Below are positions 36,970 to 45,003 of a stretch of 64,000 nucleotides of DNA, piece after piece (within the stretch, counting starts at the first letter, position 1; each line of letters begins with the position of its first letter). The DNA is taken from positions 124,001 through 188,000 of the forward strand of contig LJCX01000022.1 in the NCBI GenBank assembly GCA_001298545.1. Reading direction: 5' to 3'. The notes under the pieces are model-generated. The model was given only the letters and a program-made list of their open reading frames with translations. It was not told where the DNA came from and made no database searches. A program made the position numbers and the translations under genes. The stretch comes from Actinobacteria bacterium OV320 (GTDB taxonomy: Bacteria > Actinomycetota > Actinomycetes > Streptomycetales > Streptomycetaceae).

Positions 36970-38379
36970 TCAGAGCCAGCGCGCCGGATCGGCTCCCCAA
37001 GGCCCCGGCGGCCGGGCCCAGTCGCCCGGCCCACCGTCGAACGACACCGGCGCAAGGGCGTGGCGCAGCAGCCCGAGAGGGCTGTCGGTCTCCGCGAGCC
37101 GGCGGCCGGGGTCGACGCTCCCGCCCCCGCTCACCTGCCGTTCCTGCGCCTTGGCCATCCCTTTGCCCTCCCCTTCGTCCATCCGGACTCCCTCGGTGAG
37201 CCACGCCGCGGTCCGGGCCAGCGCCGACCGTACGAACCGGCTGCCGCCGTCGTACGACTGCTCGGTCAGCGCCCGCAGCACGGCCGCCGCCAGCAGGTAG
37301 CCGGTGCCGTGGTCGAGGGCCTGTGCGGGCAGCGCGCCCGGCCGCCCGGCGGAGCCCTCGACGGTCGCGATGCCGGTGGCCACCTGGACCAGGCTGTCGA
37401 AGCCGCGCCGCCCGCCCCACGGCCCGTACGCGCCCCACGCCGACACCTGCGCCACGACGAGCCCGGGCCGACGCTCGGCCAGCGCCTCCGGGGAGAGTCC
37501 GAACCGGTCCAGGGCGCCCGGCCGGTAGCCGGTGACCACGACATCCGCCGCCGCGAGCAATTCCTCGAAGGTGCGCCGGTCCGTCGTCAGGTCCAGCAGC
37601 GTCGAGCGCTTGCCGAAGCCCGTGTCGGCGTGCTGGTCGGGCAGCTCGGGCAGATGGGGTGCGTCGACCCGCAGGACGTCCGCGCCCAGCAGGGCGAGCG
37701 TGCGGGTGGCGACCGGTCCGGCCAGGACCCGGGTCAGGTCCAGGACACGCAGTCCGGCGGCGGGCAGCAGCGGGCCGCCCTCCAGCGGCGCGAAGGTACG
37801 CGCGCGTGCCTCGTCCGACCGGCCCCGCTCCACCAGGGGGCGAGCGGCGATCAGGGCCGCCTGCTCCTGGGCCGCCCACTCCTCGGGCGTGCGCGACGCC
37901 ACGGCCAGGCCCCCGGCCGCGTACACCGTGTCCTCCACCTCCAGGGCGGAGCGCTCCGCGAGCGACGCCTCGACGGCGGCCGCGTCGGCGTCCTCCGGCA
38001 GCGCCAGCGCCCCGAGCAACCGCGCGCGGTGGTGCGGGTAGTTGGCGTGGGTGCGCACCCATCCGTCGGCCGTCCGCCAGAACCGTGACAGCGGGGCGAA
38101 GGCGACCGGCGCCCGCCCGTCGACCAGCAGCTGCCGCTCGCTGGCGAACGCGGTGGCCACCGCCGCGTCGTCCACCCGTACCCCGGGCACCTCCGGGAGG
38201 CCGGCCCGCCGCGCCGCCAGTTCGGCGCCGGCCAGCGCGCACACGCCCACACAGGCGCGCGCCAGCTCCCGCACCGGAAGACGGGCCGGGAGGGCGCCCT
38301 CCCGGACGACGGTCGACACGCGCGCGAGGAGGGCGGGATCGCCGCCCAGCTCCGACCAGGCAAACTTGATTCCAGTCAT
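36970..38379 (-). CDS. CoA-transferase family III (CaiB/BaiF) protein
   Basis: 469 residues. The CaiB/BaiF fold is shown by LRVLDLTRVLAGPVATRTLALLGADVLRVDAP (~215-246), GKRSTLLDLTTD (~257), the expected aspartate region in ADVVVTGYRPGALDRFGLSPEALAERRPGLV (~280), and SAWGAYGPWGGRRGFDSLVQVATG (~315). Such enzymes move CoA between carboxylic acids. The N-terminal ~190 residues are divergent. ATG at 38379 was chosen over upstream in-frame starts because it lies just after an AT-rich palindromic promoter-like region. No pathway neighbour indicates the substrate. Confidence 0.82.
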   Translation of the reverse strand: MTGIKFAWSELGGDPALLARVSTVVREGALPARLPVRELARACVGVCALAGAELAARRAGLPEVPGVRVDDAAVATAFASERQLLVDGRAPVAFAPLSRFWRTADGWVRTHANYPHHRARLLGALALPEDADAAAVEASLAERSALEVEDTVYAAGGLAVASRTPEEWAAQEQAALIAARPLVERGRSDEARARTFAPLEGGPLLPAAGLRVLDLTRVLAGPVATRTLALLGADVLRVDAPHLPELPDQHADTGFGKRSTLLDLTTDRRTFEELLAAADVVVTGYRPGALDRFGLSPEALAERRPGLVVAQVSAWGAYGPWGGRRGFDSLVQVATGIATVEGSAGRPGALPAQALDHGTGYLLAAAVLRALTEQSYDGGSRFVRSALARTAAWLTEGVRMDEGEGKGMAKAQERQVSGGGSVDPGRRLAETDSPLGLLRHALAPVSFDGGPGDWARPPGPWGADPARWL

Positions 38380-38394
38380 GACTGAACTATGCAT

Positions 38395-38411
38395 TATTGA
38401 TTCAATCAATA
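38395..38411. promoter_or_regulatory. AT-rich perfect palindrome upstream of the CoA-transferase gene
   Basis: TATTGATT-C-AATCAATA: 8-base arms around one base, centred 24 bases before the start codon. A second perfect palindrome, CAGTCATGACTG (38373-38384), covers the ATG itself. Such AT-rich sequence stands out against the GC-rich genome and looks like a TetR- or MarR-type operator. Confidence 0.6.
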
Positions 38412-38508
38412 TATGCGTCGAGGGTGCACGCGGGAGACGCGACGACATGCACAGCCCGTCGGCACGTCGGCACGTCGGCGCATCCACATACCCGTGCACA
38501 CGCACGAA

Positions 38509-38534
38509 GGGCCGGGCGGATGTCCGCCCGGCCC
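38509..38534 (-). terminator. Hairpin terminator after the S8 peptidase gene
   Basis: GGGCCGGGCGGA, TG, TCCGCCCGGCCC: 12-base perfect arms lying 21 bases past the peptidase stop on the minus strand. Confidence 0.8.
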
Positions 38535-38554
38535 TCCCACCGCCTGTCAGACGA

Positions 38555-40084
38555 CTACTTCACGGCACGCAGCGCGTTCACGACGCCGAAGCCGAAGAAG
38601 CCGTTGAGGCGCTTGCCGCCCACGCAGGTCGCGTCCACGACCCCGTTGCCGTCGCCGTCGTACGGCTCGGTCGGGCACGCCGTGCTGTCGGCCTGGAGCT
38701 TGAGCAGCGCCTGGAGCTGGGCCGCGCTCGCGTGCGGGTGGGTCGACTTCAGCAGCGCGGCCACACCGGCGACGTGCGGGGACGCCATCGAGGTGCCCTG
38801 GAGGAAGCCGTACGTGTTGTTCGGCAGCGTCGAAAGGATGCGGCCGTTGGCGGACGGGGTGTCCGGTATCTGGTACTTGTCGCCGCCCGGAGCCGCGACG
38901 TCGATCGCGCCCAGGCCGTACGTGGAGTAGTACGACTTGGTGCCCTTGACGCCCGTCGCGCTCACCGTGACGACACCCGGCAGCTGGGTCGGGACGTCGA
39001 AGCACTCGTGCGGGTCGACGGTCCGCTCGACCGGCGTGGAGTCGTCCGGGCTCGAGGCGTCGACCAGGGAGTCGGAGTCCAGGTCGTGGTTGGAGTTGCC
39101 CGCCGAGGCGACGTTGAGCGTGCCCTTCTTCTGGGCGTACAGCTGGGCCCTGTTGACCGCGTCGACGATCGCCTTCTGGTCGGGGTCGTCCATGCAGTTG
39201 TACAGCCACGGGTCCACGTAGTAGCTGTTGTTCGTGACCTCGACGCCGTGGTCGGCGGCGAACACGAAGGCGCAGACGACGTTCTCCGGGTAGAAGAGGC
39301 CGTCCTTGGGGTCGCTCACCTTGATGCCGGCGACCTTCACGCCGGGCGCGACGCCCGCCACACCGATGCCGTTGCGGGCCGCGGCGATCTCACCCGCGAC
39401 ATGGGTGCCGTGGTAGTCGTCCGCCGTGTAGGGGCGCCAGGCGCCCTCGCTGGTGTCCGCGACGCCGCCGACGCAGTTCGCCGACTGGGACGCGGAGAAG
39501 TTCGGCGCGAGGTCCGGGTGGGTGTCGTCGACGCCGGTGTCGATCACGGCGACCGTCACCTTCTTGCTGCCCGGGTTGATCCCGGCGGCCTTGTCGGCAC
39601 CGATCGCGCGCAGGTCCCACTGGTCGGCCTCGAGCGGCTCGCTCTGGCCCGCCGCGTCGGACGCCTTCTCGATCTTCGCGGCCTCCGCCTTGGAGAGGAC
39701 CTGCGCGGCCCCCTCGTCGGTGGTGCCCGCGGCGCTGAGCGGCGCGGTACGGGTCGCACCCGCCGACTGCACGCCGCGCACCGCGCGTATCTGCGGCCCG
39801 AAGTCGGGGTTCGCCGAATGGACGACGAGGACGCCGATCTTCTCGTACGCCGCGACGACGGTGCCGCCGGCCGCGGCGATCGCCTTCTTCACCGACCCGA
39901 TCGTGCGGTGGTCCACCTTCGTGTTGACGACGTATGCCAGGGTTCCGGCATCGGCCGTCCGGGTGGCGGAAGTCGTGACGGGTGCCGCGGAGGCCGCCGT
40001 CGGCAGGAAGCCGAGGGAAGCGGTCAGCGACAGCACGACGGGCACCGCGAGCGCGAGGCGGCGTCTGGAAGGCAGATGAGCCAT
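38555..40084 (-). CDS. Secreted S8 family subtilisin-like serine peptidase
   Basis: 509 residues. A signal peptide spans residues 1-33 (RRRLALAVPVVLSLTASLG, cleavage near ASA). Residues ~48-110 look like an I9-type propeptide (YVVNTKVDHRTIG ... VVHSA). The catalytic triad is Asp182 (VIDTGVDDTHPD), His225 (DYHGTHVAG) and Ser432 (GTSMASPHVAG), with oxyanion Asn330. Four or more Cys in the mature part may form disulfides. The ATG at 40084 has GGAG 5 bases upstream. It is a single gene, closed by a strong hairpin. An extracellular housekeeping or nutrient protease is likely. Confidence 0.93.
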   Translation of the reverse strand: MAHLPSRRRLALAVPVVLSLTASLGFLPTAASAAPVTTSATRTADAGTLAYVVNTKVDHRTIGSVKKAIAAAGGTVVAAYEKIGVLVVHSANPDFGPQIRAVRGVQSAGATRTAPLSAAGTTDEGAAQVLSKAEAAKIEKASDAAGQSEPLEADQWDLRAIGADKAAGINPGSKKVTVAVIDTGVDDTHPDLAPNFSASQSANCVGGVADTSEGAWRPYTADDYHGTHVAGEIAAARNGIGVAGVAPGVKVAGIKVSDPKDGLFYPENVVCAFVFAADHGVEVTNNSYYVDPWLYNCMDDPDQKAIVDAVNRAQLYAQKKGTLNVASAGNSNHDLDSDSLVDASSPDDSTPVERTVDPHECFDVPTQLPGVVTVSATGVKGTKSYYSTYGLGAIDVAAPGGDKYQIPDTPSANGRILSTLPNNTYGFLQGTSMASPHVAGVAALLKSTHPHASAAQLQALLKLQADSTACPTEPYDGDGNGVVDATCVGGKRLNGFFGFGVVNALRAVK

Positions 40085-40397
40085 GGGGTCTCCACATCAT
40101 CCGGAAACGGGACCTGGCCCAGGCGCAGGTGCTGCCTGGGCAGGTACATGACGGGTGGTGCTTGCCCGAAGCTATCTCCCTGACTCACCGGCCAGCAATG
40201 ACTTCCAGGCGGCGAGTTTGCCGACCCATGACCTGACGCGGCCCCCGCTCGTTGGTCATGACCTGCCGAAGGCCACTTCGACAAACCCGCTCGACGCGTT
40301 GAACCCGTCCCTGTGCGGCGCCGTGACCTTGGGCAGGGAGCGAGAGGACACTCGCCTCCTTTCGCCGTCCGACCCGTATCCGCAACGAGGAGACTTC
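40085..40397. other. Divergent promoter region between the S8 peptidase and symporter operon
   Basis: 313 bases with no coding frame that I trust. CATGACCTG occurs twice, at 40227 and 40257 (30 bases apart); the second copy is part of the palindrome GGTCATGACC. These could be operator sites for either operon. The DUF485 start has GAGGAG 6 bases upstream. Confidence 0.5.
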
Positions 40398-40754
40398 GTG
40401 GCCACCGAGACACCGCCCCCCTCGAAATCCCCAACCCGACTCCCGTCCACCGAGGAGTTCGTCGCGGTGCAGGAGAGCGCGGAGTTCGGTGAACTGCGCA
40501 GCTCCTACCGCAACTTCGCCTTCCCGCTGACCCTCGCCTTCATCGTCTGGTACCTGCTGTACGTCCTGCTGTCCAACTACGCGGGCGACTTCATGGGCAC
40601 CAAGCTCTTCGGCAACTTCAACGTGGCCATGACCCTCGGGCTCGCCCAGTTCCTCACCACCTTCCTCATCGCCTGGTGGTACGCGCGGACCGCCGCCGCA
40701 CGGTTCGACCCCAAGGCCGAGGCCATCAAGTCCCGGATGGAGGACGGAGCATGA
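40398..40754 (+). CDS. DUF485 domain membrane protein (YjcH-like)
   Basis: 118 residues, GTG start with GAGGAG upstream. After a polar N-terminus (~1-45) come two spans (~50-70, FPLTLAFIVWYLLYVLLSNYAGDFM, and ~85-105, VAMTLGLAQFLTTFLIAWWYARTAA). DUF485 proteins are the standing partners of ActP-type solute:cation symporters; YjcH precedes ActP in E. coli. The TGA overlaps the symporter ATG (ATGA). A longer upstream frame to 40155 is non-coding. Confidence 0.9.
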   Translation: MATETPPPSKSPTRLPSTEEFVAVQESAEFGELRSSYRNFAFPLTLAFIVWYLLYVLLSNYAGDFMGTKLFGNFNVAMTLGLAQFLTTFLIAWWYARTAAARFDPKAEAIKSRMEDGA

Positions 40755-42376
40755 GCCCCGCACAGCACACCCTGCTCGCCGCGGGCGAGGCCAGCGAGCA
40801 CCGCACGCTGATCATCATCCTGTTCTCGGTGTTCGTCGCCGCGACCCTCGTCATCACCGTCTGGGCCGGCCGCCAGACCAAGGACGCCGCCGACTTCTAC
40901 GCCGGCGGCCGCCAGTTCACGGGCTTCCAGAACGGCCTCGCCGTCTCCGGCGACTACATGTCCGCCGCGTCCTTCCTCGGCATCGCGGGCGCCATCGCCC
41001 TCTTCGGCTACGACGGCTTCCTGTACTCCATCGGCTTCCTGGTCGCCTGGCTGGTCGCCCTGCTGCTGGTCGCCGAGCCGCTGCGCAACTCCGGCCGCTA
41101 CACGATGGGCGACGTCCTGGCGTACCGCATGCGCCAGCGGCCGGTCCGCACGGCGGCCGGCACCTCCACCATCGTGGTGTCGATCTTCTACCTGCTGGCC
41201 CAGATGGCGGGCGCGGGCGTCCTGGTCTCGCTGCTGCTGGGCATCACCAGCGACAGCGGCAAGATCGGCATCGTCGCGCTGGTCGGCGTACTGATGATCG
41301 TCTACGTGACGATCGGCGGCATGAAGGGCACCACCTGGGTCCAGATGGTCAAGGCGGTCCTGCTCATCGCCGGCGCCCTCCTGCTCACCTTCCTGGTCCT
41401 GCTGAAGTTCGACTTCAACGTCTCCGACCTGCTGGGCTCGGCCGCCGACAACAGCGGCAAGGGCGCGGCCTTCCTGGAGCCCGGCCTGAAGTACGGCGCC
41501 ACCGGCACCACCAAACTGGACTTCATCTCGCTCGGCATCGCCCTGGTCCTGGGCACCGCGGGCCTGCCGCACATCCTGATCCGCTTCTACACGGTGCCCA
41601 CCGCCAAGGCCGCCCGTAAGTCGGTCCTCTGGGCCATCGGCCTGATCGGCGCCTTCTACCTGATGACCCTCGCCCTCGGCTTCGGCGCCGCCGCGCTGAT
41701 CAAACCGGACGAGATCACCGCCTCCAACAAGGCAGGAAACACCGCGGCGCCCCTGCTCGCCCTCCATCTCGGCGGCGTCGACTCCAACTGGGGCGCGATC
41801 CTGCTGGCCACGATCTCGGCGGTCGCCTTCGCCACCATCCTCGCGGTCGTCGCCGGCCTGACCCTGGCCTCGTCCTCCTCGTTCGCCCACGACATCTACG
41901 CGAACGTCATCAAGAGAGGTACGGCCACCGAGAAGCAGGAGATGAGCGCGGCCCGCTACGCGACCGTCGGCATCGGCGCCGTCTCCATCCTCCTGGGCGC
42001 CCTCGCCCGCGACCTGAACGTCGCCGGCCTGGTCGCCCTCGCCTTCGCGGTCGCCGCCTCCGCCAACCTCCCGACGATCCTCTACAGCCTCTTCTGGAAG
42101 CGGTTCACCACCTCCGGAGCCCTGTGGTCGATCTACGGCGGCCTGGTCACCGCGGTCGGCCTGGTGCTGTTCTCGCCGGTCGTCTCGGGCAAGCCCACCT
42201 CGATGTTCCCGGACGTCGACTTCCACTGGTTCCCGCTGGAGAACCCCGGCATCATCTCGATCCCGGTCGGCTTCCTGCTGGGCGTCGTGGGCACCCTGCT
42301 GTCGAAGGAGGAGCCCGACAAGGGCAAGTACGCCGAACTGGAGGTCCGCTCCCTGACCGGCACCGGAGCCCACTGA
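40751..42376 (+). CDS. Solute:sodium symporter family protein (ActP-type, cation/acetate)
   Basis: 541 residues, about 13 membrane spans. ActP-like features: AGRQTKDAADFYAGGRQFTGFQNGLAVSGDYMSAASFLGIAG (~42-80, the SSS core), GYDGFLYSIGFLVAW (~88-102), GTAGLPHILIRFYTVPTAKAARKSV (~270-294) and SSSSFAHDIYANVIK (~375-390). It imports acetate or other short monocarboxylates with Na+ or H+. ATG at 40751, coupled to DUF485. A perfect 15-base hairpin follows. Acetate specificity is inferred from the DUF485 partner. Confidence 0.9.
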   Translation: MSPAQHTLLAAGEASEHRTLIIILFSVFVAATLVITVWAGRQTKDAADFYAGGRQFTGFQNGLAVSGDYMSAASFLGIAGAIALFGYDGFLYSIGFLVAWLVALLLVAEPLRNSGRYTMGDVLAYRMRQRPVRTAAGTSTIVVSIFYLLAQMAGAGVLVSLLLGITSDSGKIGIVALVGVLMIVYVTIGGMKGTTWVQMVKAVLLIAGALLLTFLVLLKFDFNVSDLLGSAADNSGKGAAFLEPGLKYGATGTTKLDFISLGIALVLGTAGLPHILIRFYTVPTAKAARKSVLWAIGLIGAFYLMTLALGFGAAALIKPDEITASNKAGNTAAPLLALHLGGVDSNWGAILLATISAVAFATILAVVAGLTLASSSSFAHDIYANVIKRGTATEKQEMSAARYATVGIGAVSILLGALARDLNVAGLVALAFAVAASANLPTILYSLFWKRFTTSGALWSIYGGLVTAVGLVLFSPVVSGKPTSMFPDVDFHWFPLENPGIISIPVGFLLGVVGTLLSKEEPDKGKYAELEVRSLTGTGAH

Positions 42377-42400
42377 GCAACCGCCGACCGTCCCGCTCCC

Positions 42401-42434
42401 GCGGCCGCGTCGTAGATCCCTACGACGCGGCCGC
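42401..42434 (+). terminator. Perfect 15-base hairpin after the symporter operon
   Basis: GCGGCCGCGTCGTAG, ATCC, CTACGACGCGGCCGC: fully paired arms, 25 bases past the stop. It separates this operon from moaA. Confidence 0.88.
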
Positions 42435-42545
42435 GTTCCGCTCCGTGGGATCTCGTGGGATCGGGCACTGTCGTTGTCACCGGTGTCACGTAGGCTCGCA
42501 AGTGACGAAGAAGAACACGCGATCGCTACGAGGGAGGGGGCCCAC

Positions 42546-43535
42546 GTGCTCATCGACACCTATGGCCGAGTGGCCACCGACCTGAGGGTCTCGCTGACGG
42601 ACCGGTGCAACCTTCGCTGTACGTACTGCATGCCCGAGGAAGGCCTGCAGTGGCTGTCCAAGCCCGATCTGCTCGACGACGACGAGATCGTCCGCCTGAT
42701 CGGCATAGCGGTCTCCACGCTCGGCATCGAGGAGGTCCGCTTCACCGGAGGCGAGCCCCTGCTGCGTCCCGGTCTGGTCGGCATCGTCGAGCGGGTCGCG
42801 GCCCTGACCCCCCGCCCCCAGATGTCCCTCACGACGAACGGCATCGGCCTGCGCCGCACCGCCACCGCCCTCAAGGCGGCGGGCCTGGACCGGGTCAACG
42901 TCTCCCTCGACACCCTGCGGCCCGACGTCTTCAAGACCCTCACCCGCAGGGACCGTCACAAGGACGTCCTCGAAGGCCTCGAAGCCGCCCGTGAGGCAGG
43001 CCTGACGCCGGTGAAGGTCAACTCGGTCCTGATGCCCGGCCTGAACGAGGACGAGGCCCCCGACCTCCTCGCCTGGGCCGTCGAGCACGACTACGAGCTG
43101 CGTTTCATCGAGCAGATGCCGCTGGACGCCCAGCACGGCTGGAAGCGCGAGGGAATGGTCACGGCCGGCGACATCCTGGCCTCCCTGCGCAACCGCTTCG
43201 ACCTCACCGCCGAGGGCGAGGGAGAGCGCGGCTCCGCCCCGGCCGAACGCTGGCTGGTGGACGGCGGCCCGCACCGGGTGGGCGTCATCGCCTCCGTCAC
43301 CCGCCCGTTCTGCGCCGCCTGCGACCGCACCCGCCTCACGGCCGACGGCCAGGTCCGCACCTGCCTCTTCGCCCGCGAGGAGACGGACCTGCGAGCGGCC
43401 CTGCGCTCCGGCGCCCCGGACGAGGAGATAGCCCGTATCTGGCGACTGGCGATGTGGGGCAAGAAGGCGGGCTCGGGCCTGGACGACCCGACGTTCCTCC
43501 AGCCGGACCGGCCGATGTCGGCGATCGGCGGCTAG
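42546..43535 (+). CDS. moaA: GTP 3',8-cyclase MoaA (molybdenum cofactor step 1)
   Basis: 329 residues. Radical-SAM enzyme that with MoaC makes cyclic pyranopterin monophosphate. The N-terminal cluster motif is CNLRCTYC (near residue 22), followed by RFTGGEPLLRPG (~60). The C-terminal second 4Fe-4S cluster is in FCAACDRTRLTADGQVRTC (~256-274), and the chain ends in the conserved Gly-Gly. The GTG at 42546 has a GAGGGAGGGGG ribosome site and yields the family's IDTYGRVATDLRVSLTDRC start; longer in-frame starts are not supported. Its stop shares CTAG with the convergent small gene. Confidence 0.96.
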   Translation: MLIDTYGRVATDLRVSLTDRCNLRCTYCMPEEGLQWLSKPDLLDDDEIVRLIGIAVSTLGIEEVRFTGGEPLLRPGLVGIVERVAALTPRPQMSLTTNGIGLRRTATALKAAGLDRVNVSLDTLRPDVFKTLTRRDRHKDVLEGLEAAREAGLTPVKVNSVLMPGLNEDEAPDLLAWAVEHDYELRFIEQMPLDAQHGWKREGMVTAGDILASLRNRFDLTAEGEGERGSAPAERWLVDGGPHRVGVIASVTRPFCAACDRTRLTADGQVRTCLFAREETDLRAALRSGAPDEEIARIWRLAMWGKKAGSGLDDPTFLQPDRPMSAIGG

Positions 43536-43750
43536 GAAGCCTCCGGGGACTCCCACTCGGTCAGCAGGACGACGTCCTTGAGGAAGCCCCGGACGCCGAG
43601 GAACTGCGACAGATGCTCGCGGTGCTCCTCGCACGCGAGCCATGTCTTGCGCCGCTCCGGCGTGTGCAGCTTCGGGTTGTTCCACGCCAGTACCCACACC
43701 GCGTCGACACGGCAGCCCTTGGCGGAACAGATCGGGGTCTCGTCACTCAC
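43532..43750 (-). CDS. Small zinc-binding protein of unknown function
   Basis: 72 residues. Cys/His positions CSAKGC (8-13), C40 in WLACEEHREH with nearby His residues (H43, H46) could bind one zinc. There are no membrane spans. It begins at ATG 43750 and its stop codon overlaps the moaA stop on the other strand (CTAG). Similar proteins occur next to moaA in other Streptomyces as I recall, sometimes under the name acetone carboxylase, which looks wrong. Function unknown. Confidence 0.75.
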   Translation of the reverse strand: MSDETPICSAKGCRVDAVWVLAWNNPKLHTPERRKTWLACEEHREHLSQFLGVRGFLKDVVLLTEWESPEAS

Positions 43751-43780
43751 AGGTTTGTCTCACCACACGCACACAAAGGC

Positions 43781-43816
43781 GACGCCGAGCAGCCACGGGG
43801 GGAGCTGCCCGGCGTC
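43781..43816 (-). terminator. Possible hairpin between DUF3099 gene and the small zinc-binding gene
   Basis: GACGCCG pairs with CGGCGTC, and inside them CAGC pairs with GCTG, with symmetric unpaired bases. It lies about 130 bases past the DUF3099 stop and just upstream of the small gene. Confidence 0.4.
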
Positions 43817-43947
43817 GGTCCGTCACTCCGACGGGGGATGCGGAGCGCGTACGAAGTATGTCATGGCTCACGGTCCGCACGGCACTGGAACAACATGATT
43901 GATCTGAGCTTTTCCTGAGCTTGGAGCACAGTCCGCCCATGGCCTGT

Positions 43948-44355
43948 TCACGGCTGACGCTCAGCCGGACCGGGCTTCGGTTCCTTCCGGAGGGATTCCG
44001 CGAAGCCCTCCTCTTCCGGCACCGAGCCCACGGATTCACCCTCGGCCCGCGGCGGGGCGATCATGGTTCGCACCGGCACCGTCAGGAAAGTGGAGGGCAG
44101 CGAAGGCACGTTCTCCCGCCCCGCGTTGGCGATCACCACCGAGATATAGGGGAGCACCACCCCCAGGACCAACGCCACGATCGCCACATGGCGTTCCACG
44201 TTCCACAAGGTCGCCGCGAGGATCACCGAGAGCGTACGGATCGACATCGAGATGATGTACCGCCGTTGCCGGCCCCGCACGTCGTCCTGGAGTCCCTGGC
44301 GCGCACCGGTGATCCGGAACACCTGGACGTTGCCGCCGCCACCCTGCTTCCGCAT
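43948..44355 (-). CDS. DUF3099 family membrane protein
   Basis: 135 residues. The DUF3099 core is visible: VFRITGARQGLQDDVRGRQRRYIISMSIRT (~11-40), then two spans (~35-52 and ~58-80, VAIVALVLGVVLPYISVVIANAG), and a Pro/Glu-rich cytosolic tail. ATG at 44355 has GGTGGA 5 bases before it. It is divergent from the GlsB-like gene. Function unknown; the family is common in actinobacteria. Confidence 0.85.
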   Translation of the reverse strand: MRKQGGGGNVQVFRITGARQGLQDDVRGRQRRYIISMSIRTLSVILAATLWNVERHVAIVALVLGVVLPYISVVIANAGRENVPSLPSTFLTVPVRTMIAPPRAEGESVGSVPEEEGFAESLRKEPKPGPAERQP

Positions 44356-44601
44356 CACATTCCACCGTCCGCCCGCATCGGCCTTGCCCCGGCCCCTCTC
44401 CGGCCGGCACCCGATCGGGGAGCCGGGCCCGGACACCGTCCACGTTACGCCGCGACTGCGCCGCCTTCGAGACCGGGTCACCTGCCGCCCGGGCGAACGT
44501 TCTGCGCCGTGCCGCGTATGGCCGCACCCGACATGCGCCGTACGGCGGGCGGACCGAGACTTGGGGGCAATGCTCACGTAGAGCCGTACAAGGAGGCAGC
44601 C

Positions 44602-44880
44602 ATGGGCTGGTTGTGGGCCATCATCGTGGGATTCGTGCTGGGCCTGATCGCGAAGGCGATCCTCCCGGGCAAGCAGCACAGTCCGCTCTGGCTGACCACC
44701 ATTTTCGGCATGCTGGGCGCGATCGTGGGCAATGCGATCGCCCGCGCGGCAGGGGTCGAGGAGACCTCCGGCATCGACTGGAGCCGCCACCTGTTCCAGC
44801 TGATCGCCGCGATCATCATCGTCGCTCTCGGTGACATGCTCTACATGGCGACGCTGGGCAAGCGGAAGACCCACGCCTGA
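44602..44880 (+). CDS. GlsB/YeaQ/YmgE family stress-response membrane protein
   Basis: 92 residues with three hydrophobic segments: GWLWAIIVGFVLGLIAKAILPG (2-23), PLWLTTIFGMLGAIVGNAIAR (~29-49) and FQLIAAIIIVALGDMLYMA (~67-85). GFVLGLIAKAILPG is the typical motif of this transglycosylase-associated (Tag) family, induced by stress in several bacteria. ATG at 44602 with AAGGAGG 5 bases upstream. It stands alone and is followed by a hairpin shared with tyrS. Confidence 0.9.
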   Translation: MGWLWAIIVGFVLGLIAKAILPGKQHSPLWLTTIFGMLGAIVGNAIARAAGVEETSGIDWSRHLFQLIAAIIIVALGDMLYMATLGKRKTHA

Positions 44881-44917
44881 GCCGACGCCCGGGAGGGGCG
44901 CGGGAAACCGCGCGACA

Positions 44918-44939
44918 GGCCACGACGAAAGCCGTGGCC
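44918..44939. terminator. Hairpin between the GlsB-like gene and tyrS
   Basis: GGCCACG, loop ACGAAAGC, CGTGGCC: a 7-base stem, 37 bases after the plus-strand stop and 64 before the end of tyrS. Confidence 0.55.
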
Positions 44940-45003
44940 GGCAGAAACCCGCACCCCCGCGGCGCACCTCCTACGCGCGACCCGCAGAGCGCGGGCGCGG
45001 CAC

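Noticed and set aside
36926..38242. Long Arg/Gly-rich minus-strand frame opposite or within the CoA-transferase gene
   Set aside because: Composition is typical of a shadow frame in GC-rich DNA; the CaiB/BaiF frame explains the region.
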